Assembly (NCBI RefSeq): GCF_022568775.1
Contig: NZ_JAKZHW010000001.1
Span: forward strand, 1,922,001 to 1,986,000
DNA length: 64,000 nt
Reading direction: 5' to 3'
From: Sphingomonas telluris
GTDB taxonomy: Bacteria > Pseudomonadota > Alphaproteobacteria > Sphingomonadales > Sphingomonadaceae
The notes under the pieces were generated by a model that did no database searches, was not told the DNA's origin, and worked only from the letters and a program-made list of their open reading frames with translations. Below, one piece after another: positions 10,485-19,154 of the stretch (position 1 is the stretch's first letter; each line of letters starts with the position of its first letter). Both the position numbers and the translations under genes were made by a program.

Positions 10485-10994
10485 GTGAACGAAGCGGCGC
10501 TTCCGCAGACAGGCGGGGTATTCGGATCGGGCAACGCACAACTTGCGCGGCTGATCTCCCTGCTGCTTCCGCTAGGACTGCTCGGAGGCGCGCTCGGCTC
10601 GCAGTACATCGGCGGGCTCCACCCCTGCGAGATGTGCTACTGGCAGCGCTGGCCGCACGGCGCGGCGATCCTGCTCGCCCTGCTCGCTTTCACCAATCCC
10701 GCGGAGTCCTCGCGCACACGCAACTTCACGCTGCTCGCCGCGATCGCCATCGCCGTCTCGGGCATCATCGGCGTCTATCATGCCGGGGTCGAGCTCAAGA
10801 TCTTCGAGGGTATGACCACCTGCACGACGACGGGCGCGCGCTCACTCGAGGACATCCTGAAGGTTCCGCTGGTCCGCTGCGATCAGGTGCAATGGTCGTT
10901 CCTCGGCATCTCCATGGCGGGCTGGAACGCCCTCCTTTCGCTGTGCGGAGCCTCGCTGATCATGTTCCTGCTCGCGAAGGGCGGCCGCGCGTGA
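10485..10994 (+). CDS. dsbB: Disulfide bond formation protein B
   Basis: Four-helix inner-membrane protein that reoxidises DsbA and passes electrons to quinone. The first active pair is C48-E-M-C51 in a HPCEMCYWQRWPH motif; the second is C113 and C132 in the long periplasmic loop (MTTCTTTG and VRCDQVQW). The start is GTG at 10485, one base after the ctpA stop. At 169 residues it has normal length. Its stop overlaps the coq7 GTG by four bases. A DsbA-like lipoprotein lies at 26.3 kb, a possible partner. Confidence 0.93.
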   Translation: MNEAALPQTGGVFGSGNAQLARLISLLLPLGLLGGALGSQYIGGLHPCEMCYWQRWPHGAAILLALLAFTNPAESSRTRNFTLLAAIAIAVSGIIGVYHAGVELKIFEGMTTCTTTGARSLEDILKVPLVRCDQVQWSFLGISMAGWNALLSLCGASLIMFLLAKGGRA

Positions 10995-11527
10995 GCCCCT
11001 GGCGGCCAGGTCAGCGCAGGCCGGACACGGCCTCGATGCTACGCGTCGACCAGGCCGGCGAATATGGCGCGACCCGCATCTATGCCGGCCAGCTCGCGGT
11101 CCTGCGCCGCAATTCCTCCGCTGCAAAGCTCGTGTCGCGCATGGCTGAACAGGAGCAGCGCCACCTGAAGCGCTTCAACGCGCTGATGAGCGAGCGCGGC
11201 GTGCGCCCGACCGCGCTGCAGCCGGTCTGGCATGGCGCGGGCTTCATGCTTGGTGCGGTCACGGCTTTGATCTCCGAAGAAGCCGCGATGGCGTGCACCG
11301 AGGCGGTGGAGACGGAAATCGACCGCCACTACGGCGACCAGCTCCGCGAACTTGGGGAAGACGACCCCGTTCTCGCCAAGGACATCGAGGAATTCCGGGC
11401 CGAAGAGCTCGAGCATCGGGACGTCGCCCGTGAGGCCGGCGCAGCGCGCGCTCCGGCTTACCCCGTATTGACTGCGGCTATCCGTGGCGCTTGCAGGATA
11501 GCCATCGGACTGTCGAAACGTGTCTGA
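10991..11527 (+). CDS. coq7: 2-nonaprenyl-3-methyl-6-methoxybenzoquinol hydroxylase
   Basis: Di-iron hydroxylase (COQ7/CAT5 family) of the late ubiquinone pathway. The four-helix bundle with its carboxylate and His ligands is visible in LRVDQAGEYGATRIY, MAEQEQRHLKRF, CTEAVETEIDRHY and EFRAEELEHRDVA. The start GTG overlaps the dsbB stop (GTGA). The 178-residue length is typical for the bacterial form. Pairing with dsbB links it to quinone metabolism. Confidence 0.93.
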   Translation: MSPWRPGQRRPDTASMLRVDQAGEYGATRIYAGQLAVLRRNSSAAKLVSRMAEQEQRHLKRFNALMSERGVRPTALQPVWHGAGFMLGAVTALISEEAAMACTEAVETEIDRHYGDQLRELGEDDPVLAKDIEEFRAEELEHRDVAREAGAARAPAYPVLTAAIRGACRIAIGLSKRV

Positions 11528-11576
11528 GGAACTACAGGTGGGGCTCGCCCGCTTTAAGCTGTTGAAAGGACATAAG

Positions 11577-12005
11577 ATGAAGCTCGCAGCCCCTCTGGCA
11601 GCCCTTGCCGTTGTTTCTGGCTTTGCGGTGCCTTCGCCGGTGCTGGCGCAGGATGAGCAAAGTTCCTCAGGGACGACGCAAACGACCGGGCAGCGCATCG
11701 CCGAGATCGTCGTCTTCGGCAACGATCCCTGTCCGCGCTCCACCGACGACGAGGTCGTGGTCTGCTCGCGCGTTCCGGAATCCTACCGCTATCGGATGCC
11801 TGAATCCTACCGGCCGAGCGGCACCTATCAGCAGGGCCAGGCGTGGGCGAACAAGGCACGGAGCATCGAGCGCATGGGGCGCACGGGCATCCAGAGCTGC
11901 TCGCCGGTCGGCCCTGCCGGCTACACGGGCTGCCTCAACCAGATGATCAACGAGGCCAAGGAAGAGTCACGCGAAGCGGCGCAGGGAAGCCGGCCGCCGC
12001 AGTAA
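11577..12005 (+). CDS. Small secreted protein of unknown function
   Basis: A 142-residue protein with a signal peptide ending near VLA-QDE (residue 24). The mature part has a strand IAEIVVFGNDPCP, then DDEVVVCSRVPESYRYR, which resembles a segment seen in many uncharacterised sphingomonad exported proteins, and four cysteines (in DPCP, VVCSR, QSCSP and TGCLN) that may form two disulfides. The ATG at 11577 is preceded by GAAAGGA. It follows coq7 by 49 bases. I do not recognise a function. Confidence 0.75.
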   Translation: MKLAAPLAALAVVSGFAVPSPVLAQDEQSSSGTTQTTGQRIAEIVVFGNDPCPRSTDDEVVVCSRVPESYRYRMPESYRPSGTYQQGQAWANKARSIERMGRTGIQSCSPVGPAGYTGCLNQMINEAKEESREAAQGSRPPQ

Positions 12006-12100
12006 CGCTCTCTGCTGCCGGCTGATCCACGTACCCCGCATCATTGTGCCCCGCGCATCGGCGCTCTAGCCACTGCGTTATACCGCAAGGGAGAGTGCCG

Positions 12101-13639
12101 ATGACCGTAGCCGAAGTCACGCCGGATCTGGAGCATATCGAACGCTCCGACCGCGCGTTCCTCGGTCATCCGAAGGGTCTCGGCTATCTCGGCTTCACGG
12201 AGGCGTGCGAGCGCTTCTCCTATTACTCCATGCAGACCCTGCTCGTGCTCTACATGGTCAAGTATCTGCTCGTGCCGGGCAAGATCGAGACCGTGGTCGG
12301 GCTCGATTGGCTGCGCAGCTGGCACTATCCGGGTCTCGAAGGGCAGCCGCTCTCCTCGGCAATCTTCGGCGACTATGCCTCCCTCGTATATCTGACGCCG
12401 ATCCTCGGCGGGATCATCGCCGACAGGTTCACCGGCCGGAAGGTCGCAATGATCGCCGGAGGGCTGGTGATGGCCCTCGGTCATTTCCTGATGGCCTTCG
12501 AAGGGGCGTTCCTGTTCGCTCTGCTCTCGCTGATCATCGGCGTCGGGCTGTTCAAGGGAAACATCGCGACGCAGGTCGGTGACCTCTATTCGGAGAGCGA
12601 CGTACGCCGCGCGATGGCGTTCCAGATCTTCTACATTTTCATCAACGTCAGCGTGATCATCGCACCACTGATTGCGGGCACGCTCGGTCAAGAGGTCGGC
12701 TGGCATTACGGCTTCGGCTGCGCCGGCGTGGTTATGGTGATCGGCCTCGCCATCTACTTGTCTGGCCAGAAATACCTGCCGGAGGAAATCGAGGCCGGCC
12801 GTGCCGAACCCGGCAAATTGGTCAGCCGCGTGATTGCAGGCGCGCTCGGTATCGTTGCGCTGGTCATGCCCTGGCTGCTGGTTTCCGGCTACCTGTTCTC
12901 GTCCTGGATCGTCGGTTCGATCTCGGCGATCGTGCTGGTTAGCGCTCTTTACTTCGCCCTTACTCGCAATCTGGGCCAAGAGGACAAGCTGCGCACGCTA
13001 GCGCTCGTCGCACTGATCCCAATCATCGCGGTATCGCTCCTGACGAACCAGGAGATCTTCAATGCCTACCTCGTCTGGGGCGACCAGCACTTCAACTTGC
13101 GCTTCATGAGCTTCACCATCCCCAGCAGCTGGCTCATCTCGATCGATGCCGGCGTCAGTTTCACCATGCTGGTCGCCGTCGCCGGCTTTTGGAAATGGTG
13201 GGGACTCAAACATCGCGAGCCCGATGAGATCAGCAAGATGATCATCGGCAGCGTCTTCATCGTCGCGGGCGGACTTTGCCTTTTCATGGCCGCGCTCACC
13301 CAGCCGGCCGGCGGAAAGATTAGCCTCTTCTGGCCGATGATCTTCGAGCTGATGAACAGCACGGGCTTTGCGCATCTGATGCCGGTCAGCCTTGCCCTGT
13401 TCTCGAAGATGGCGCCCAGGCAGATCGGCGCAACCGTGATCGGCCTCTACTATCTGGCGTTCTTCGCGGCGAACAAGATCGTGGGCTATGTCGGCGGCCT
13501 GTACTCGGAGGTCCCGACGACGACGTTCTGGCTTCTGCACGTCGCCAGCGCAGTGGTGGGACTCGTCGCCTTCATCGTCTTCAAGCTGGTGATCGGACGG
13601 CGGTTCGCGGGCCAAGCGCCCATTCCAGCCGCAGCGTGA
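12101..13639 (+). CDS. POT-family proton-dependent oligopeptide transporter
   Basis: An inner-membrane symporter of the POT/PTR group of the major facilitator superfamily, predicted to take up di- and tripeptides with protons. The first helix carries the ExxER signature (EACERFSYYSMQ), followed by a second-loop GGIIADRFTGRK. At 512 residues with about 12-14 helices it has family length. ATG 12101 was chosen over an in-frame start 57 bases earlier because of the AAGGGAGAG site just upstream. The stop overlaps the next gene by four bases. Confidence 0.9.
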   Translation: MTVAEVTPDLEHIERSDRAFLGHPKGLGYLGFTEACERFSYYSMQTLLVLYMVKYLLVPGKIETVVGLDWLRSWHYPGLEGQPLSSAIFGDYASLVYLTPILGGIIADRFTGRKVAMIAGGLVMALGHFLMAFEGAFLFALLSLIIGVGLFKGNIATQVGDLYSESDVRRAMAFQIFYIFINVSVIIAPLIAGTLGQEVGWHYGFGCAGVVMVIGLAIYLSGQKYLPEEIEAGRAEPGKLVSRVIAGALGIVALVMPWLLVSGYLFSSWIVGSISAIVLVSALYFALTRNLGQEDKLRTLALVALIPIIAVSLLTNQEIFNAYLVWGDQHFNLRFMSFTIPSSWLISIDAGVSFTMLVAVAGFWKWWGLKHREPDEISKMIIGSVFIVAGGLCLFMAALTQPAGGKISLFWPMIFELMNSTGFAHLMPVSLALFSKMAPRQIGATVIGLYYLAFFAANKIVGYVGGLYSEVPTTTFWLLHVASAVVGLVAFIVFKLVIGRRFAGQAPIPAAA

Positions 13640-14463
13640 AGCCGAGCGAGGCGCTTCCCGACGACCTGGCCGGCGAGAGCCGCTTCCAGCTCCTCACCCG
13701 GCTAGGCTTCGCTGCCCGGGGCTTGCTCTACATCCTGATCGCCGCGCTGGTGATTCTTGCCGGCCGCACCGAGGATCTCACGGGCGCGCTGGAATATGTG
13801 GGGCATGGCATCGGCAAGCTGCTTATCACCGTGCTCGGCGCAGGGATGGCGGTCTACGGCCTCTGGCACCTCACCGACGCCCTGTTCGGCATCGAAAGCG
13901 GCCGTCATCACTGGAAGGCATGGCGCAAGCGGATCATCTCCGCGGGCAGCGGCGCGATCTATCTCTACCTTGCCTACAAGACCGTGTGGATCGTCTTCGC
14001 CGGTCGCTTTGGCGGCAACGAAACGCAGTCCCGCACGGCCGATGCCCTGCAACTGCAAGGCGGCGAATTGTTCGTCCTGATCGCCGCGGCGATCCTGTTC
14101 GGCACTGCGATCGGCCAGTTCTTCAAGGTCGCGCGCTGCAACTTCCTCGACCCACTCGACTGCACCGAACATCAGAAGCGCTGGATCAAGTGGCTCGGCC
14201 GTGCGGGCTATTCCGCGCGCGGCGTCATCTTTCTGGTGGTTGCGTGGCTGCTGGCGCAATCGGCCCTTCACCATAACGCCGCCGAGGCCGGCGGCCTGGA
14301 GCAGGCGCTCGATTTCTTTTCCCGCGATACGCGCGGCTGGGTCGCAGCCGGCCTCGCGCTGTTCGGCGTCCTGAGCCTCGTCGAGGCTCGCTATCGCCGC
14401 ATCCACCGTCCGCCTCCGGTCGAAGAGGTCGCCGACATGGTTGCGGAAAAGCTCGAGCGCTAG
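13636..14463 (+). CDS. DUF1206 domain membrane protein
   Basis: A 275-residue protein made of three repeats of a two-helix unit with the family pattern R-x-G-x-x-A-R-G near each first helix (RLGFAARGLLYI, and RAGYSARGVIFLVVAW in the third). DUF1206 proteins are uncharacterised inner-membrane proteins. The GTG start overlaps the transporter stop (GTGA), so the two are likely co-translated. Its stop shares CTAG with the converging hydrolase gene. Confidence 0.88.
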   Translation: MKPSEALPDDLAGESRFQLLTRLGFAARGLLYILIAALVILAGRTEDLTGALEYVGHGIGKLLITVLGAGMAVYGLWHLTDALFGIESGRHHWKAWRKRIISAGSGAIYLYLAYKTVWIVFAGRFGGNETQSRTADALQLQGGELFVLIAAAILFGTAIGQFFKVARCNFLDPLDCTEHQKRWIKWLGRAGYSARGVIFLVVAWLLAQSALHHNAAEAGGLEQALDFFSRDTRGWVAAGLALFGVLSLVEARYRRIHRPPPVEEVADMVAEKLER

Positions 14464-16370
14464 GGAACCACTGGCAGCATCACCGAGCTTGCCGTCGAAC
14501 CCCCGTAGAAGACGCTCTGCGTCGCTTTCCGATAGTCGTCCGCCTTGGCATAAAAGATGTTCGGCACGAAGGTCTGCGGATTGCGGTCGTAAAGCGGGAA
14601 GAGGCTCGACTGGACCTGCACCATGATGCGGTGCCCCGGCAGGAACACGTGGTCGACGTTCGGAAGATTGAACCGATATTCCTCGACCTTGCCGGGCGTC
14701 AGCGCCTCGGGCGCCGACAGGCTGTGGACGTAGCGTCCACGGAAGATCTCGATCCCGATCGGAAGCTCGAAGCCGGACATGTCCTGCTTGGACCCCTGTG
14801 ACGCCCCTTCCGGCGCTTCATTGGGATAGACGTCGATCAGCTTCACGACCCAGTCGCTGTCGGTGCCGCTGGTCGATGCGAACAGCCGTGCCTCTGGGGG
14901 GCCCATGATGTGCACCGACTTAGTCAGAGGCGCCGTCGTGTAGGACAGAACGTCGGTGCGGTCGGATACAAATCGCTGGTCGCGCACGAGCCACGGCTTC
15001 CACTGCTCGTCGTCGCCCATCTCGATCGGACGCGGGATGAAGGGGACCGGCTTTGCCGGATCAGAGACGTAGTCGTCATGTCCCGCCAAGGCGGGCTGCG
15101 CGAAGCTCGCGCCATTGCTTGCGTCGAGGAACAGGGGCGTCGGCGTGCCCATCGGCCAACGTGGGCTCTCGTTCCAGCGGTTCACGCCGGTCGAGTAGGT
15201 CAGCACCGGCGGGGTGTGGGGATCGGCCCCAGCCTTCAGATAATGATCGAAGAAAGGCTTCACGTAGCGCGTCCGCCATTCGGCGGCGGTGTCGCCGGTG
15301 AAGGTCAGGTCGCCGAGATCGTAGCCGTAATGGTTGGCGCCCGAATGCCGCCACGGACCGATGGCGAGATGCAGCAGGCCCGAACCTTCATACTTCGCCG
15401 CAAGCGCCTTGTATACCGCCGGACCGCCGTAGCTGTCCTCCTGGTCCCACTGCCCGACCTCGATGAGCGTCGGCACCGTCAGTTCACGAGCGGCGAGGAT
15501 CTTGTCGACGGCCTGGAGCGACCAGAAATCCGTGTAGGCGGGGTTCTGGAACAGCTTCTGCACGAACGGGTAGTTCTCGATGCCGAGCTTGCGCGCGTAA
15601 TCGCCCATCGAGCCCGCCTCGAGATAGCGGGTGTAATCGTCGCCCGGACCGACCGCGAAACCATTCCCTTCGGCCTTCTTGGTGCTCATCGCCACGGCAT
15701 AGTCGAGGCTGTTGGTGCGGAAGGCGCCGTTGTGGAACCAGTCGTCGCCGCGCCAGCCGTCGACCATCGGGCTTTCGGGCACCGCCGCCTTCAGCGCCGG
15801 ATGCGGGTTCACTTCCGCCGCGAGCGTGGTGAAGCCGAGGTAGGACGAACCGATGATCCCGACATTGCCGTTGCTTTCGGCGACATGCTTCACCAGCCAG
15901 TCGATCGTGTCGTAGGCGTCGGTGGATTCATCGATCTTGGTATTGTTGAGCGGCCCGACGAATGGCCGGTTCATCACCCACTTTCCCTCCGAATTGTGGA
16001 TGCCGCGGATGTCCTGGTAGACGCGGATGTAGCCGTCGTTGACGAACTCCTTGTCCATGATCGGAAGCACGTCGACGAGCGACTGGCTGGCCGTGCGAGT
16101 GACGCTGCCCTTCGCGTCATAAGGCGTGCGCGACAGGAGGATCGGCGCGTTCGCCGTCCCCTTCTTCATCATGATCACGGTGTAGAGCTTGGTGCCGTCG
16201 CGCATGGGGATCATGATGACCCGCTTCACGAAATCCGCTTCCGGCCGGACCTGCTCGTAGTTCGCGACCACGTCCGGAGTCATCGGCGTCACGGGCTGCG
16301 GCGGCGCAGCGGCGACGAGGGTGGACAGCGCCAGAAGCGACGCGGCGGAGCGGAAGGCTGTGCGGATCAT
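14460..16370 (-). CDS. CocE/NonD family hydrolase (X-Pro dipeptidyl-peptidase-like)
   Basis: An exported 636-residue alpha/beta hydrolase (signal peptide about 1-22) of the group that includes cocaine esterase and glutaryl-7-ACA acylase. The N-terminal catalytic domain has the nucleophile motif G174-S-S-Y-L-G179 (Ser176), a RDGTKLYTVIMMKKG opening strand and a YQDIRGIHNSEG segment. The C-terminal part is the jelly-roll (PepX_C) domain, with PGHRIMVQVQSSLFPLYDRNPQ near the end. The start ATG 16370 begins the signal peptide. It diverges from the radical SAM gene across 91 bases. The substrate cannot be told from the sequence. Confidence 0.9.
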   Translation of the reverse strand: MIRTAFRSAASLLALSTLVAAAPPQPVTPMTPDVVANYEQVRPEADFVKRVIMIPMRDGTKLYTVIMMKKGTANAPILLSRTPYDAKGSVTRTASQSLVDVLPIMDKEFVNDGYIRVYQDIRGIHNSEGKWVMNRPFVGPLNNTKIDESTDAYDTIDWLVKHVAESNGNVGIIGSSYLGFTTLAAEVNPHPALKAAVPESPMVDGWRGDDWFHNGAFRTNSLDYAVAMSTKKAEGNGFAVGPGDDYTRYLEAGSMGDYARKLGIENYPFVQKLFQNPAYTDFWSLQAVDKILAARELTVPTLIEVGQWDQEDSYGGPAVYKALAAKYEGSGLLHLAIGPWRHSGANHYGYDLGDLTFTGDTAAEWRTRYVKPFFDHYLKAGADPHTPPVLTYSTGVNRWNESPRWPMGTPTPLFLDASNGASFAQPALAGHDDYVSDPAKPVPFIPRPIEMGDDEQWKPWLVRDQRFVSDRTDVLSYTTAPLTKSVHIMGPPEARLFASTSGTDSDWVVKLIDVYPNEAPEGASQGSKQDMSGFELPIGIEIFRGRYVHSLSAPEALTPGKVEEYRFNLPNVDHVFLPGHRIMVQVQSSLFPLYDRNPQTFVPNIFYAKADDYRKATQSVFYGGSTASSVMLPVVP

Positions 16371-16461
16371 CACCGGACCGTAGGGGCGCTCCGGCTGAGC
16401 AGCAAGCGTACCGCTAAACGTCTGTATGGACACGAGAAGTTCTGGAACATATTAAGAACAC

Positions 16462-17706
16462 ATGGCCCAGCTGGACCTTCAGTCGAAGCTCGCGATTCTC
16501 GCCGACGCGGCGAAGTATGACGCGTCCTGCGCATCCTCGGGCACATCGAAGCGCGACAGCCGCGGCGGCAAGGGGCTCGGCTCCACGGAGGGCATGGGCA
16601 TCTGCCATGCCTACGCCCCCGACGGCCGCTGTATCTCGCTCCTGAAGATCCTACTGACCAACAGCTGCATCTTCGACTGCGCCTACTGCATCAACCGCAA
16701 GAGCTCGAACGTGCGCCGCGCGCGCTTCACGGCTGAGGAGGTCGTCCGCCTCACCCTCGAATTCTACAAGCGCAACTACATTGAGGGCCTGTTCCTCTCG
16801 TCCGGGATCATCCGCTCGTCGAATTACACGATGGAGCAAATCGTCGAGGTCGCACGCAGCCTGCGCGAGGACCACGACTTTCGCGGATACATTCACCTGA
16901 AGACGATCCCCGACGCCGATCCCGAGCTGGTACGACAGGCCGGTCTCTACGCGGACCGAGTATCGATCAACGTGGAGCTGCCGACGGAGGATGGGCTGCG
17001 GCGCCTCGCACCGGAAAAGGACGGCGGGCAGATCGAGAGCGCTATGAGCGACACGCGGGCCGCGATCGATGAGGGCGAGGAAGCGAAGAAGAAATACAAG
17101 TCGGCGCCCGGTTACGCGCCAGCCGGCCAGTCGACGCAGATGATCGTCGGAGCGGACGCGGCAAGCGATGGCGACATCATCACGCGCGCGAGCGGACTGT
17201 ACGACCGCTTCCGGCTTCGCCGCGTCTATTACTCGGCGTTCTCCCCCATCCCGGATGCGAGCGCCGTTCTTCCGCTCAAGCGGCCGCCGCTGCTGCGTGA
17301 GCACCGGCTGTACCAGTCCGACTGGCTGATGCGCTTCTACGGCTTCAAGCCGGCCGAGGTCGTCAACGCGGCGGGCGATGACGGCATGCTCCCGCTCGAC
17401 ATCGACCCGAAGCTTGCATGGGCCCTCAAGTTTCGGGAATCGTTTCCGGTCGACGTGAACCGCGCGCCGAAGGAGCAGCTGCTGCGCGTCCCGGGACTGG
17501 GCACGAAGGCCGTCGACCGCATCCTGGCATCTCGGCGCTGGCGCAAGCTTCGGCTGGACGATGTCGCGCGCCTCACAGTGTCGATCTCGAAGGTGCGGCC
17601 GTTCATCGCCACGATCGACTGGCGTCCGACTTTGCTTACGGACCGCGCGGATCTTCGCACCCTCCTTGCCCCTAGAGAGCAGCAGCTGGAGTTGTTCGCG
17701 GCATAG
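16462..17706 (+). CDS. Putative DNA modification/repair radical SAM protein
   Basis: A 414-residue protein of the radical SAM group annotated as putative DNA modification/repair. The iron-sulfur motif is C69-x3-C73-x2-C76 (CIFDCAYC), followed by a TIM-barrel core with LSSGIIRSSNYTMEQ and RVSINVELPTEDGL. Further N-terminal cysteines (C23, C48, C57) precede it. Near residues 330-360 is a helix-hairpin-helix DNA-binding motif (LRVPGLGTKAVDRIL). The next gene, two bases later, encodes a DUF4130-UdgX fusion; this pairing recurs in bacteria (family knowledge). The reaction is not known. The Shine-Dalgarno is weak (AAGAA). Confidence 0.9.
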   Translation: MAQLDLQSKLAILADAAKYDASCASSGTSKRDSRGGKGLGSTEGMGICHAYAPDGRCISLLKILLTNSCIFDCAYCINRKSSNVRRARFTAEEVVRLTLEFYKRNYIEGLFLSSGIIRSSNYTMEQIVEVARSLREDHDFRGYIHLKTIPDADPELVRQAGLYADRVSINVELPTEDGLRRLAPEKDGGQIESAMSDTRAAIDEGEEAKKKYKSAPGYAPAGQSTQMIVGADAASDGDIITRASGLYDRFRLRRVYYSAFSPIPDASAVLPLKRPPLLREHRLYQSDWLMRFYGFKPAEVVNAAGDDGMLPLDIDPKLAWALKFRESFPVDVNRAPKEQLLRVPGLGTKAVDRILASRRWRKLRLDDVARLTVSISKVRPFIATIDWRPTLLTDRADLRTLLAPREQQLELFAA

Positions 17707-17708
17707 TC

Positions 17709-19154
17709 ATGCTCCGCGAAGGCCCGATGATCGACGCGCACCGCGTCACGCTTGCCGCCCAGGACGATTTCGAGGGCTGGCGCGATGCCGCGCGCGATCT
17801 TGCCGAAGCCGGGGTGCCGCCATCCGCCATCATCTGGCGCGTCGACGGTGGTCCCGACGACCTGTTCGCGACCGACGCCACGCAACCGAAGGGCGCGAGC
17901 TTTGCCGTCCCGCGCGCCTTCATCGATCTTGCGAAAAGCGTTGTCTGCCACTCGGATCCGGAACGGTTCGCGCTGCTCTACGCCATGCTGTGGAAGCTGC
18001 GGACCAACCGCAATGCATTCGAGGACCGGGCGGACCCGCTTGTCGACCGTTTGGAACGACTGGCTAAGGAAGTCCGCCGTGACGTGCACAAGATGCACGC
18101 CTTCGTCCGCTTCCGCGAGATCAACGACCGCTTCGTCGCCTTCTTCGAACCGGACCATCACATCGTCCGGCACACTGCGGGCTTTTTCGTCCGCCGCTTC
18201 ACCAACATGCGCTGGTCGATCCTGACGCCGGAGCTCTCAATCTACTGGGACGGCGAGGCACTGACCGAGGGCCCCGGCGCAGCGCGGGCGGAGGCGCCTG
18301 GCGGCGATCCGCTCGAAGCCATGTGGAAGACCTACTACGCGTCCATCTTCAATCCGGCGCGGCTGAAGGTCGGGGCGATGCTCAAGGAGATGCCGAAGAA
18401 GTACTGGCGCAACATGCCGGAGACTTCGCTCGTTCAGCCCCTGATTGCGAACGCCCGCACGCGGGAGTTGGAGATGATCGACCGAGCCGCCGCCAAGACG
18501 GGTTTGAAGCATGCGCTGGAGGCCGAGCGAAGCATCGAGCCGGGTGGAAACCTGCGCGCGTCGTGGGAGGCGCTGTTCAAGGAAGCGCGCGGCTGCACGC
18601 GATGCGACCTCTACAAGCACGCGACGCAAACGGTGTTCGGTGAAGGCCCACTCGACGCGTCGATCATGTTCGTCGGCGAGCAGCCGGGCGACCAAGAGGA
18701 CCTCGCTGGCCGTCCGTTCGTCGGGCCCGCGGGGCAAGTGTTCGATGAAGCGCTGGAGAAGGCCGGCATCCCGCGCTCACAGGTCTACGTCACGAATGCC
18801 GTGAAGCACTTCAAGTTCGAGCAGAAGGGCAAGAAGCGCGTCCACAGCAAGCCGAACGCGGGCGAGATCGAGGCCTGCCGCTGGTGGATCGACCAGGAAC
18901 GGTCGCTCATCCGCCCGCCCGTGACGGTAGCGCTAGGCGCGACTGCGGCGCGTTCCGTGCTCGACAAGGTCGTGACCATCAGCAAGGTGCGCGGATCGCC
19001 GATCCCGCTGGCCGAAGGCGGCGAATGCTGGGTGACCGTCCACCCAAGCTTTCTTCTGCGCATTCCCGAACCCGAGCGCCGCGTGGAAGAACGCCAGAAG
19101 TTCGTCGACGACCTCAAACGCATCCGCGACCGCGCGGAGAAACTGACGGCCTAG
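17709..19154 (+). CDS. udgX: DUF4130-UdgX fusion uracil-DNA binding protein
   Basis: A 481-residue two-domain protein. Residues about 10-260 are the radical-SAM-associated DUF4130 domain. About 275-480 is a family 4-like uracil-DNA glycosylase domain of the UdgX type. Features of UdgX are the GEQPGDQED motif (about 322-330), the K-K-R-V-H loop with H379 at the position of the His that bonds covalently to the abasic sugar in mycobacterial UdgX, and HPS at 445. Cluster cysteines are C296, C299, C390 and probably C440. A second possible start, ATG 17727, has GAAGG upstream. It overlaps the converging dioxygenase stop at CTAG. Confidence 0.92.
   Translation: MLREGPMIDAHRVTLAAQDDFEGWRDAARDLAEAGVPPSAIIWRVDGGPDDLFATDATQPKGASFAVPRAFIDLAKSVVCHSDPERFALLYAMLWKLRTNRNAFEDRADPLVDRLERLAKEVRRDVHKMHAFVRFREINDRFVAFFEPDHHIVRHTAGFFVRRFTNMRWSILTPELSIYWDGEALTEGPGAARAEAPGGDPLEAMWKTYYASIFNPARLKVGAMLKEMPKKYWRNMPETSLVQPLIANARTRELEMIDRAAAKTGLKHALEAERSIEPGGNLRASWEALFKEARGCTRCDLYKHATQTVFGEGPLDASIMFVGEQPGDQEDLAGRPFVGPAGQVFDEALEKAGIPRSQVYVTNAVKHFKFEQKGKKRVHSKPNAGEIEACRWWIDQERSLIRPPVTVALGATAARSVLDKVVTISKVRGSPIPLAEGGECWVTVHPSFLLRIPEPERRVEERQKFVDDLKRIRDRAEKLTA

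Noticed and set aside
16371..16461. A dedicated regulator or operator for the radical SAM/UdgX cassette
   Set aside because: The 91-base divergent gap is AT-richer near the rSAM start, but no clear palindrome or LexA-type box (GTTC-N7-GTTC) was found by eye.
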